Shown: one piece after another, positions 42,850-50,779 of the stretch
Layout of the letters: each line of letters begins with the position of its first letter
Numbering within the stretch: position 1 is the stretch's first letter
NCBI GenBank assembly: GCA_018817005.1
Contig: JAHIUF010000017.1
Span: forward strand, 1 to 58,030
Length of the DNA: 58,030 nt
From: Nanobdellota archaeon
Lineage (GTDB): Archaea; Nanobdellota; Nanobdellia; Woesearchaeales; GCA-2686295
Reading direction: 5' to 3'
Position numbers and translations under genes: made by a program
Notes under the pieces: model-generated
Seen by the model: the letters and a program-made list of their open reading frames with translations, nothing else
Told to the model about the DNA's origin: nothing
The model's database searches: none

Positions 42850-43749
42850 TTAAAGTTTTATCTTCATAAAGTCGTAAGCACAAATAGAATCTTCAAAATA
42901 ATCTTTTGCATCTTTTTCTAACTTTTCAACAGTTTTATACCTTTGTGAAAAATGAGTTAAAATGAGTTTTTTTACTCCTGACTTACTTGCAATAAGAGCT
43001 GCTTGCTTTGTTGTCATGTGCTTGTAAAAATCAGCTTTTTCTTGAAGATCTGGAAGATAACAAGCTTCAGAGATCAAAATGTCTGCATTTTCAGAAAGAC
43101 TATAACAATTTTCACAAAGAACACTGTCTAATATGAATGTTATTTTTTTCCCTTTTTCCACTCTTGATACATCATTAGGACTTATTTTCTTTCCATTTAA
43201 AACAATTGATTTTCCTTCCTGTATTTTACCAAGAACAGGACCTTCGGGTATTCCTAGACTTTTGATCTTTGAAAGATTTATTTTTCGCCTGTCTTTCTCA
43301 ACAAATGAATACCCTAAACAAGGAGTTGTATGATCTAAATATGCACATTCAATTTGATAATCTTTTTTGTCAATAAATACTTCAACAGATTTGGGATCTA
43401 ATTCAAAAATTTGTAGATCAATTCTCAAATCAAAATCACAAGTATTCAAGATATGATTCATTTTTTCTTTTGTTCCTTTTGGACCATAAACTTCAAGTGT
43501 GGAAGGATTATCAGTATTTCCCATTGTTTGTATTAGTCCAATTAAACCAGCAACATGATCACCATGCCAATGACTAATGAGAATTTTTGTAACCTTATTT
43601 CGGTTTATTCCGGCAATATTCATCTGTCTTTGAGTTCCTTCTCCGCAATCAATTAAAATTCCTTCATTTTTATAACTAAGAAAAATACCTTGTACATTTC
43701 TTTCTTTTGTCGGAACCATACAACTGGTGCCTAAAAAAACTAATTCCAT
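42850..43749 (-). CDS. rnz: Ribonuclease Z
   Basis: tRNA 3'-end endonuclease of the metallo-beta-lactamase fold. The start MELVFLGTSCMVPTKERN at 43749 is canonical; an upstream frame extension is not. Zinc site ISHWHGDHVAGLIGL (about residues 61-75), IDCGEGTQRQM, the exosite region near residues 150-200, SEACYL and LTHFSQRY with the final ligand His are all present. About 299 residues, a short-form RNase Z. It is divergent from the tRNA-splicing endonuclease, so two tRNA maturation genes share a promoter region. Confidence 0.9.
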   Translation of the reverse strand: MELVFLGTSCMVPTKERNVQGIFLSYKNEGILIDCGEGTQRQMNIAGINRNKVTKILISHWHGDHVAGLIGLIQTMGNTDNPSTLEVYGPKGTKEKMNHILNTCDFDLRIDLQIFELDPKSVEVFIDKKDYQIECAYLDHTTPCLGYSFVEKDRRKINLSKIKSLGIPEGPVLGKIQEGKSIVLNGKKISPNDVSRVEKGKKITFILDSVLCENCYSLSENADILISEACYLPDLQEKADFYKHMTTKQAALIASKSGVKKLILTHFSQRYKTVEKLEKDAKDYFEDSICAYDFMKIKL

Positions 43750-43826
43750 GCCCTTTAAGAAAGAATAATAGTTTATAAGGGTTTGCATGAGAAAAGTATA
43801 TAAATAAACCCTTGTTTAGGAAGTAC

Positions 43827-44477
43827 ATGCCTAAAAAGACATCAACAAAAACAATAATAAATAAGAAAACAAAAACCGCTGTTAAGATTGTTGCAGATAA
43901 AAAAAAAGAGAAAAAAGCACCTAACATAATTAAAAAGGAAGAGTCAAAAAAAGAAAAACCAAAGGCTTTTTTTGCCCGAGAAAGAGTTATTACAGAAGAT
44001 AATGATTCTGCAAGAGAACTTTTTAACCAAAGTTGTTACGGAAAAATTCTTGACGATGGAAAAGTCCAATTATCACTTCAAGAAGCACTCTACCTGATGG
44101 ACAAAGGAAAAATGCTAATTTTAGACGGCAGAAACAAAGAAATGAATTTTCAAGGTTTCTTAAAAAGAGCAAATAAAATCGAACCTAACTTTTGGATAAG
44201 ATATTGTGTTTTTAAAGATATGAGAACAAGAGGATACGTTGTAAAAACAGCTCTTAAGTTTGGAGCTGATTTCAGAGTTTATGATAGAGGTATAAAACCT
44301 GGTGAAGATCATGCACGGTGGATTATTTATCCTGTTCATGAAGGATCAACTTTGACTTGGTATGAATTTGCTGCAAAAAACAGGGTTGCACATTCAACAA
44401 AAAAAAGATTGATGATGGGTGTTGTTGATGATGAGGGTGATGTTACTTACTGGGAAATCAAGTGGCTTAGACCTTAA
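43827..44477 (+). CDS. endA: tRNA-splicing endonuclease EndA with basic N-terminal extension
   Basis: Cuts introns from pre-tRNA at the bulge-helix-bulge motif. Catalytic Tyr in RVYDRGIKPG, His in EDHARWIIYPV and Lys in AHSTKKRLMMG are all in order in the last 80 residues. A lysine-rich extension of about 45 residues precedes the N-terminal domain (REL FNQSCYGKIL). I chose ATG 43827 (MPKKTSTK) over the TTG at 43812. About 216 residues with one catalytic unit, suggesting a homotetramer or a dimer with a partner. A TATA box lies near 43800. Confidence 0.88.
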   Translation: MPKKTSTKTIINKKTKTAVKIVADKKKEKKAPNIIKKEESKKEKPKAFFARERVITEDNDSARELFNQSCYGKILDDGKVQLSLQEALYLMDKGKMLILDGRNKEMNFQGFLKRANKIEPNFWIRYCVFKDMRTRGYVVKTALKFGADFRVYDRGIKPGEDHARWIIYPVHEGSTLTWYEFAAKNRVAHSTKKRLMMGVVDDEGDVTYWEIKWLRP

Positions 44478-44518
44478 ACGAAACTTTTTAAAACATTGCA
44501 ATACTAAAAACATAATAT

Positions 44519-45382
44519 ATGGCTTTAAAAGAAGAAATTCTAAAAATAGTAAAGGATAAAGGTCCTGTTATACCGAATGATATTAAGAAAATTATCGGAG
44601 GAGACACATTTCTTATAAGTGCTATTCTTTCAGAACTTTCAACTGATAAACTAATAAAAATTTCTCACACCAAAATAGGCGGAACGCCCGCATATTATAC
44701 ATCAGGACAAGAATATAAGCTTTTAGAACTTAAAAAACATCTTAATGAAAAAGATCAACGCACATTTGATTTGTTAAGACAAAAAATTGTTCTACGTGAT
44801 AAAGATCAAGACCTGCTTACAAGAGTTGGTTTAAGACAAATAAAAGACTTTGCAAAACCCTTAGAAGTAAATGTTAAAGGTGAAAAAGAGGTTTTTTGGA
44901 AATGGTATCTTTCCCAAAAAGATGAAGTTGAAAGAAGAATTAGGGGTTTTTTCTCAAGCGAAAAAGACATAAAACATGAAGAAAAAGAAAGACCAAAACA
45001 AGTTCCAGAAGAAAGTGAAAAACAAGAAGAGAAAACAGTTGTTAAAGAAACACAAAAAACAAACGAAATTAATGATTTTTTCTATAAAAAGTTAACAAGA
45101 TATTTTGATGAAAAAAATATTGTCATCTTAGAAACCAATATCATTCGAAAAAATAGTGATATTGAACTACTACTTCAAATACCAACTAGTTTAGGAAAAG
45201 TTGAATATTTTTGCAAGGCAAAAAACAAGAAAAAATGTGGTGATGGAGACCTAAGCTCCGCATACATTCAAGGTCAAATGAAAAAATCACCCATTCTATT
45301 CATAACAACAGGTGAAGTTACAACAAAAGCAATGGAAAAACTTGAAAAGGATTTTAAAGGATTAATAGTAAAACAAATCTAA
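44519..45382 (+). CDS. Winged-helix protein with nuclease-like C-terminal domain, uncharacterised
   Basis: The first 65 residues fit a winged helix (LKEEILKIVKDKGPVIPNDI, KLIKISHTKIGGTPAYYTS). A charged, low-complexity linker (about residues 148-182) precedes a C-terminal domain of about 100 residues: IELLLQIPTSLGKVEYFCKA, GDGDLSSAYIQGQ, SPILFITTGEVTTKA. This resembles a restriction-endonuclease/archaeal Holliday-junction-resolvase-like fold, with IELLLQI and EYFCKA matching the strand pair that would hold D-x-n-E-x-K, although the lysine is displaced. 4 bp before FEN1 and after EndA, hinting at nucleic-acid work. Function unknown. Confidence 0.5.
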   Translation: MALKEEILKIVKDKGPVIPNDIKKIIGGDTFLISAILSELSTDKLIKISHTKIGGTPAYYTSGQEYKLLELKKHLNEKDQRTFDLLRQKIVLRDKDQDLLTRVGLRQIKDFAKPLEVNVKGEKEVFWKWYLSQKDEVERRIRGFFSSEKDIKHEEKERPKQVPEESEKQEEKTVVKETQKTNEINDFFYKKLTRYFDEKNIVILETNIIRKNSDIELLLQIPTSLGKVEYFCKAKNKKKCGDGDLSSAYIQGQMKKSPILFITTGEVTTKAMEKLEKDFKGLIVKQI

Positions 45383-45386
45383 AAAA

Positions 45387-46421
45387 ATGGGCACGCCAAT
45401 AACAAGTCTAATAACATCAAAAGAAATTTCTATTCAAGATTTAAAAGGGAAAACTCTCGCTGTAGATGCATTTAATATGCTTTATCAGTTTTTATCAACA
45501 ATCAGACAAAGAGATGGTTCTCTTTTAACAGATTCAAAAGGACAAGTTACAAGTCACTTAACGGGTCTTTTTAGCAGGGTTACAAAACTAATGCTTGAAG
45601 GTGTAAAATTGGCCTTTGTTTTTGACGGGATTGTCCCTGATTTAAAAACAAAAGAACGTGAGAGAAGAAAAAAACTAAAGATTGAAGCAAAAGACAAATA
45701 TGAAGAAGCAAAACAAGCAGAAGATATTGAATCAATGAATAAATATGCCTCTAGAACATCTGTTTTGACTACTGAAATGATAGTGGAAGCAAAAAAACTT
45801 TTGAAAGCTTTAGGAATCGTTGTTGTAAACGCTCCAAGCGAAGGAGAAGCTCAAGCGTCATATATGGTGGAAAAAGGGGATTGCTATGCAATTGTTAGTC
45901 AAGACGCGGATGCATTATTATTCAAAGCTTCAAGGATTATTAAGAACTTAACAATATCTGGTAAAAGAAAAGCCACAAACCAATTAACTTACAGAACCAT
46001 AAATCCTGAAATAATAAACCTTGCTGAAACACTGAACAACCTTGGCATAACACAGGAGCAACTAATAATTATTGCTTTGCTTTCAGGAACAGACTACAAT
46101 ATTGGCGGAGTAAAAGGAATTGGTCCAAAAAAAGCCTTAGGACTCGTAAAACTTCATGGAAATAACTATGATGAAATTTTTGAAGAAGTAGAATGGGATA
46201 AATATTTTGATATTCCCTGGACTGAAGTTTTTTACACCATAAAACATATGAAAACAACTGATGATTATTTGTTAGAATGGCAAACGCCTGATAAAGATGC
46301 AGTTGTTGATTTGTTAGTGCATAAACATGACTTTGGACTTGAAAGAATTGAAAGTACTATGAATAAATTATTAAAAGGGAGACCGGATAAAACTCAAAAG
46401 GGTTTAGGGGATTTTTTTTAA
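45387..46421 (+). CDS. fen: Flap endonuclease 1
   Basis: Removes 5' flaps during Okazaki-fragment maturation and repair. XPG-N region from residue 1 (MGTPITSL, LAVDAFNMLYQFL), the helical arch (RERRKKLKIEAKDKYEEAKQ), XPG-I with APSEGEAQASYM and SQDADALLF metal ligands, and the helix-hairpin-helix LSGTDYNIGGVKGIGPKKAL. The last residues QKGLGDFF are a perfect PCNA-interacting Q-x-x-L-x-x-F-F box. 344 residues, normal. Confidence 0.94.
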   Translation: MGTPITSLITSKEISIQDLKGKTLAVDAFNMLYQFLSTIRQRDGSLLTDSKGQVTSHLTGLFSRVTKLMLEGVKLAFVFDGIVPDLKTKERERRKKLKIEAKDKYEEAKQAEDIESMNKYASRTSVLTTEMIVEAKKLLKALGIVVVNAPSEGEAQASYMVEKGDCYAIVSQDADALLFKASRIIKNLTISGKRKATNQLTYRTINPEIINLAETLNNLGITQEQLIIIALLSGTDYNIGGVKGIGPKKALGLVKLHGNNYDEIFEEVEWDKYFDIPWTEVFYTIKHMKTTDDYLLEWQTPDKDAVVDLLVHKHDFGLERIESTMNKLLKGRPDKTQKGLGDFF

Positions 46422-46434
46422 GAGGTAAAAACAA

Positions 46435-47307
46435 GTGGAGTGGTTCATATATGTTTTAGTTTCAGCGGTGTTCACAGCAGTACTATCAATATTTAATAAA
46501 AAAATATTAACGCACGAACACGCATTAGAATTTTCTGCAAGTAGAGGAGTTATAATGTTTTTTCTCTGTCTTTTTCTAATTCCATTTATTAATTTAAAGC
46601 TTCATTGGAGTGTTTTTATTTTGGTGTATTTCACATCACTTATAACTACAGCAGGGGTTTTATTTTATCTTAAAAGCTTACGACATGGAGAGGTTTCAAC
46701 AATAGCACCACTTATGAATATGAGCCCATTATTTCTTTTAATAATAGCATTTTTTATTCTAGGAGAGGTTCCAAGTCCCCGACAATATTTTGGTGTGTTT
46801 CTCTTAGTATTGGGAACATATTCTTTAGAAGTGGGTGTTAATAATAAAGGCTTTTTTGAACCAATAAGAATTTTTTTAAAATCAAAAATAATACATTTTT
46901 TGTTTTTTGCAATGATTATTTTTAGTATTACGGCAACCCTCGATAAATTCATAGTTTCAAATTACACCAATTTTTTAAGTTACTTTTTCTTATTAACAAT
47001 ATTTAAGATGATAAATTTTGTTGCACTCGAAACCTATCAACATGGATTTGGAGAAATCATAGGTGATTTAAAAAAAGATTTTCGACTCTTGACAATAACT
47101 GCTGTTTTCGCATTTTTCGGACATATATTTTACTTGCTGGCAGTATCTATTCCCGGAGCTGCAATTTCATTAATTATTCCAATTAAAAGAACATCTAATT
47201 TATTTACAACTATCATCGGTGGAAAACTTTTTCATGAAAAAAATCTTTTAATAAAAGTTCTTTCCTGTATTATAATGCTTTGGGGGGCAGTTTTTATACT
47301 AATATAA
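46435..47307 (+). CDS. EamA/DMT-superfamily transporter
   Basis: A 290-residue protein with ten likely membrane segments in two repeats. The first repeat ends with TIAPLMNMSPLFLLIIAFFILGE, the second with AAISLIIPIKRTSNLFTTIIGG, both characteristic of EamA domains. It starts at GTG 46435 with AGAGGT about 8 nt upstream. Substrate unknown; it lies between fen and the Trm5-like gene with short gaps. Confidence 0.78.
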   Translation: MEWFIYVLVSAVFTAVLSIFNKKILTHEHALEFSASRGVIMFFLCLFLIPFINLKLHWSVFILVYFTSLITTAGVLFYLKSLRHGEVSTIAPLMNMSPLFLLIIAFFILGEVPSPRQYFGVFLLVLGTYSLEVGVNNKGFFEPIRIFLKSKIIHFLFFAMIIFSITATLDKFIVSNYTNFLSYFFLLTIFKMINFVALETYQHGFGEIIGDLKKDFRLLTITAVFAFFGHIFYLLAVSIPGAAISLIIPIKRTSNLFTTIIGGKLFHEKNLLIKVLSCIIMLWGAVFILI

Positions 47308-47314
47308 CACTAAA

Positions 47315-49078
47315 ATGATTGGAGCAAAAATATCATTAAAAAAAGCCGAGAAATTAAAAAGATTCATTTTAAAAAAAAATCTTTTAGATTTTGATTATAA
47401 ACCTATAAACAATGAAACGCACATTATTTTTCCTGTTAAAAAAAAGTTTGAATTTGAAGAAGTTGAATTTGTAAAAAAAAACTTCATAAAAAAAGACAAA
47501 AACTCATGGATTGATTTGTTAAAAAAATCTTTAACAAAAAATGAGTTTTCAAAACTAATAACTGCTCATGATGTGGTTGGAACTATTGCTATTTTAGAGA
47601 TTCCAGAAATCCTTGAAAAAAAAGAAGAATTAATTACGAAAACACTTCTAAAATCCAATAAGAATTTAAAAACTATTTTAAAAAAAGTTGGACAACATAA
47701 AGGGATTTTTAGAACTCAAAAACTGAAATTTCTTGCAGGAGAAAACACTAAAGAAACAATTCATAAAGAAAATGGTGTTAAAATAAAAGTTGATGTTGAA
47801 AAGGTTTATTTTAGTGCTAGACTTTCAAGTGAGAGAAAAAGAATTGCAAAACAAGTAAAAGAAGGTGAAGATATTCTTGTTATGTTTTCCGGATGTGGAC
47901 CTTACACTTGTGTTTTATCAAAAAACACTCTTGCAAGAAACGTATTTGGAATTGAAATAAATCCTCTTGGACATAAATACGCAGATGAAAACGTGAAACT
48001 CAATAAACTTCATAATGTTATAAATGTTAATGGTGACGTAAAAAAGGTTGTTCCAAAAATATTTCATTATCTTGTGGGTTTGAAGTCTGCAGATAAAGAT
48101 GATGAAATGCAAAAAAGGCTTGTACATCATCCTGTTTTAATGGAGTTTCATCTCTTTGATGATGATTTATTTGAAAATAAAAAAAGAGAAAAACTCGAAA
48201 AAACAATTCAGAAATTACAATCAAAAGGAATACAAGTAGTTTTACACATGCTCTTTAAACATAACGGAAAAAATTATTCTTTAGGACAAAAAGATATTAA
48301 AACAGAACTTCAAATGTTTAAAACTCTTGGTGGTCTTTGCAAGAAATATCACCTTAAAGCAATAATTCATCCAACTCAAAACATAGGTGTCGCAGAAGAT
48401 GAAGAAATGCTTGTTGAACACATTAAACTATTAGAACCTTGGTTTGATTATTTCTATTTTGAAAATGTGACTTTTGGGTTATTCACTAAAGCGAACAATA
48501 TTATTCGAATAGGAAAAAAAGCCGGAATAAAAAATATGTGTATTGATACTTGTCATTTATTCATTACTTATCAAGACAATGCAAAAATAGAAAATCATAT
48601 TAAAAAAATAAGAAAACACTTCAACACATATTTTCACTTGAATGATCATGATTACAAAACCCATTCGTGTGAAATTGGAACTGGTTATATTGATTTTTCA
48701 AAAGTGCTTCCTTATGTCAATTTTGGTGTTACAGAAGTTTGTAGCAAAAATGAGAAAAAACCAAAAGAAATGGTACATAGCTATTTAAAAATTGAACATT
48801 CACACAGAAAGTTTGACAGAATTTTAATGCCGCTTCCAAAATCTGCAGAAGATTTTTTACCAACTGCATTAAAGGTTGTAAAGAAAGGCACAATAATTCA
48901 TTTTTATGACTTCTTGCATGAAACAGAATTTGACAAATGCGAAGAAAAAGTGAAAACTGCTTGCGACAAAAACAATGTGAAATACAAAGTGTTAAATTTT
49001 GTAAAATGTGGACAATACAGCCCTGGAAAATATCGGGTCTGTTTGGATTTTAAAATAACTACTCAAAAAAACAAATAA
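47315..49078 (+). CDS. Trm5-type tRNA (guanine37-N1)-methyltransferase interrupted by a TIM-barrel domain
   Basis: A continuous 587-residue frame with three parts. Residues 1-248 are the Trm5 N-terminal domain and first half of its Rossmann fold: DVVGTIAILEIPEIL, VYFSARLSSERKRIA, SGCGPYTCVL (SAM motif I), FGIEINPLGHKYADEN, VNGDVKKVVPKI. Residues about 250-497 are an endonuclease IV/xylose isomerase-like barrel: IIHPTQN, YFENVTFG, CIDTCHLF, YFHLNDHD, EIGTG, VTEV. Residues 498-587 resume Trm5: FDRILMPLPKSAEDFL (motif IV), IIHFYDFLHETEF. In Trm5 proteins the first and third parts are normally contiguous. tRNA m1G37 or wyosine-type function is expected; the barrel's role is unknown. Confidence 0.8.
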   Translation: MIGAKISLKKAEKLKRFILKKNLLDFDYKPINNETHIIFPVKKKFEFEEVEFVKKNFIKKDKNSWIDLLKKSLTKNEFSKLITAHDVVGTIAILEIPEILEKKEELITKTLLKSNKNLKTILKKVGQHKGIFRTQKLKFLAGENTKETIHKENGVKIKVDVEKVYFSARLSSERKRIAKQVKEGEDILVMFSGCGPYTCVLSKNTLARNVFGIEINPLGHKYADENVKLNKLHNVINVNGDVKKVVPKIFHYLVGLKSADKDDEMQKRLVHHPVLMEFHLFDDDLFENKKREKLEKTIQKLQSKGIQVVLHMLFKHNGKNYSLGQKDIKTELQMFKTLGGLCKKYHLKAIIHPTQNIGVAEDEEMLVEHIKLLEPWFDYFYFENVTFGLFTKANNIIRIGKKAGIKNMCIDTCHLFITYQDNAKIENHIKKIRKHFNTYFHLNDHDYKTHSCEIGTGYIDFSKVLPYVNFGVTEVCSKNEKKPKEMVHSYLKIEHSHRKFDRILMPLPKSAEDFLPTALKVVKKGTIIHFYDFLHETEFDKCEEKVKTACDKNNVKYKVLNFVKCGQYSPGKYRVCLDFKITTQKNK

Positions 49079-49082
49079 AAAA

Positions 49083-49090
49083 ATTTATAA
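49083..49090 (+). promoter_or_regulatory. TATA box of the zinc-ribbon membrane gene
   Basis: ATTTATAAAG (TATA core 49083-49090) lies 26 bp upstream of the ATG at 49116, matching a leaderless transcript and supporting translation from the zinc-ribbon frame rather than from ATG 49187. Confidence 0.55.
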
Positions 49091-49115
49091 AGAACATAAA
49101 GCGAGAATAAGATTA

Positions 49116-49591
49116 ATGGTTAATTGTTCAAAATGCGGAATAACTGTTGTTCAAGGAGACTATGTTGAAATAGATGATAAGTCTGTATGCTTTGCTTGTT
49201 TAGAAAAAAAAAAAAAAAAAAATCTATAACTCCAAAAAAAGGATTAATGAAAAATCTTTCTATAAAAAAACCTTTTAGTCTTAAAATAATAATCTTTTTT
49301 GTTTTCCTAATTGCAGTTTCTTCACTTGTTTTGTTACAAAGCTATTCTAAGCTCATAAATATCTTAGGAATAATGCTTTTTATAGGTTTTTTCTTAGTTG
49401 GAATTGGATTAATTTTTTTATTGAACAAAGCAAGAATTATCACAATCTTGTTAATGATTGCATCTATAATTATGGATTTATCAATCTTAATGCGAACAGC
49501 CATGTTGTTTGGTGTTATTGTTAGAATTACTATTGCAATACTAATTATTATATCTCTTCAAAAATCCAAGATAAAAGATTTATTTGTTTGA
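49116..49591 (+). pseudogene. Zinc-ribbon plus multi-TM protein broken by a frameshift in a 19-A tract
   Basis: From ATG 49116 a frame encodes a zinc ribbon (NCSKCG ... VCFACLE, two C-x2-C pairs) and then a lysine run, but stops at 49227-49229 just after a run of 19 As (49204-49222). The frame offset by two bases opens before the tract (from 49187), reads through the same lysine run and continues to 49591, encoding about four hydrophobic segments (SLKIIIFFVFLIAVSSLVLL, then three more). Adding one A or removing two would fuse both into one ~158-residue protein. Explanations: assembly/sequencing error, real mutation, or slippage-dependent expression. A start at 49187 alone would make an unlikely protein. 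Confidence 0.65.
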
Positions 49592-49600
49592 ATAAACAAA

Positions 49601-49858
49601 TCATTCTAAGAATAAAGATTTAAGATAAATATTAGCTATTTCAAAATTGATGGCTCTTTTTTTTCCTTCTCTATAAATAGAATTATATCTGGCATGATTT
49701 CCGTAACTAAAAACAGGTATTGTATGGATATCTTTTAAGACGTTAGAATCTTTTTTTGCCAAACTCCACATCTCATTTTTAAGTTCATCAATGCTTAATT
49801 CACTAATCTTTTCTGTCTTTGTTTCTAAAGTTTGTCCGAAACCAACAATTTTTACCAT
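49601..49858 (-). CDS. Small uncharacterised protein
   Basis: About 85 residues from ATG 49858 (MVKIVGFGQTLE); the longer frame would read through the promoter, since a TATA box GATTTATAAAC (about 49880-49890) would give a leaderless start here. Helical and charged, without membrane segments, with HTIPVFSYGNHARYNSIYRE near residues 46-65. It may be a fold I do not recognise. The stop lies 9 bp from the convergent zinc-ribbon gene. Confidence 0.45.
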   Translation of the reverse strand: MVKIVGFGQTLETKTEKISELSIDELKNEMWSLAKKDSNVLKDIHTIPVFSYGNHARYNSIYREGKKRAINFEIANIYLKSLFLE

Positions 49859-49945
49859 AAAAAAAAGAAAGAATATTTTGTTTATAAATCTTTTAATTAT
49901 ACGCAACCAAATAACAAAAAGTATTCAGAATAAATAATAAATCAT

Positions 49946-50560
49946 TTATCTCTTCCTTAATTTAGGAAATATAATTCCTAATTGATATTTAAAATCAACA
50001 TCTTTTACTACAGGAATTTTTGCAACTGGTTGCACGGAATTATACGATTGAAACTTGTATTCGGCCTTTTTAACTTCAAAAAAATGGTCATTTGGAACAA
50101 TATAAACATATCCATCACTTCTAGTGTTAAACACTTCTGGAGACACAGAAAACCTTTTTTCGTCTGCATCATAAACAATCATTCCTTTACGACCATATTC
50201 TTTTATGAGTTTGTTTTTATTAATAGTTGCCCAAAACAAAGCGATAGCCGGACAAGAAGTTGCATTCACAACTGCAATCTGTTTTTCTTTAGGAACATTA
50301 CAATCCAACAATTCCAGTCGAGGATCAATTTGAGGAATATCCGCATATGAACCATGAAGCAAATATCCTTTCTGCGATGCATAAGTCAGGATGTGCTCAA
50401 GTATAGAAGTAGTTTTAGTTTGTTGCATCTGCTTTTGCAGTTCAACATCTAACAAGTGCAATTTGACAAGTTCTTCAGATGTTGGTATGTGTATGTCTGA
50501 TGACTTGTTTTTCTTATCAGGAAATAATTTACTTAACAGTTGATCTGTTTTTTCAATCAT
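49946..50560 (-). CDS. Uncharacterised protein with ADP-ribosyltransferase-like pattern
   Basis: A 204-residue soluble protein. After a helical N-terminal part (about 65 residues), LLHGSYADIPQIDPRLEL (about residues 73-90) and VVNATSCPAIALFWATIN (about residues 98-115) resemble the first two motifs of the H-Y-E group of ADP-ribosyltransferases (LxHGT ... xATxxPxxALxxA); a glutamate in FFEVKKAEYKF could be the third. These are pattern similarities only. Such proteins include RNA 2'-phosphotransferase-like and toxin-like members. No antitoxin partner is evident. Confidence 0.4.
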   Translation of the reverse strand: MIEKTDQLLSKLFPDKKNKSSDIHIPTSEELVKLHLLDVELQKQMQQTKTTSILEHILTYASQKGYLLHGSYADIPQIDPRLELLDCNVPKEKQIAVVNATSCPAIALFWATINKNKLIKEYGRKGMIVYDADEKRFSVSPEVFNTRSDGYVYIVPNDHFFEVKKAEYKFQSYNSVQPVAKIPVVKDVDFKYQLGIIFPKLRKR

Positions 50561-50626
50561 AAAATATAAGAAATAAAATCTGTTTTATAAATCCTTTTCT
50601 TGATTTTAAAAAAATTCTAAAAAAAA

Positions 50627-50695
50627 CGTGCTCAGGAGTTACTTCCGTTCATCATTGGCATAGCCTCTGTGGGTGTTCACATCTTCATTGCACGC
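50627..50695 (-). ncRNA. C/D box guide RNA
   Basis: Read on the minus strand, a 5-bp closing stem (CGTGC 50694-50690 with GCACG 50631-50627) brackets box C-like ATGAAGA (50688-50682), a 12-nt guide (50681-50670), box D'-like CAGA (50669-50666), a 10-nt spacer, box C' ATGATGA (50655-50649), a 13-nt guide (50648-50636) and box D CTGA (50635-50632). C' and D are perfect; C and D' have one mismatch each. A TATA-like TTTTTAAAC near 50719-50727 is about 26 bp upstream. The symmetry and size are typical of archaeal 2'-O-methylation guides. Outside it the 219-bp gap shows nothing. Confidence 0.75.
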
Positions 50696-50779
50696 AAACA
50701 AAACTATACTCTCATTGTTTAAAAATCTTTAGAAAAAAATTAAAAAAATAGTGAAAATTAACAAAAACAGTTTTAATTA

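Noticed and set aside
42551-42883. A 110-codon minus-strand frame over the histone gene
   Set aside because: Antisense shadow of a clear archaeal histone with its own TATA box and ribosome binding site.
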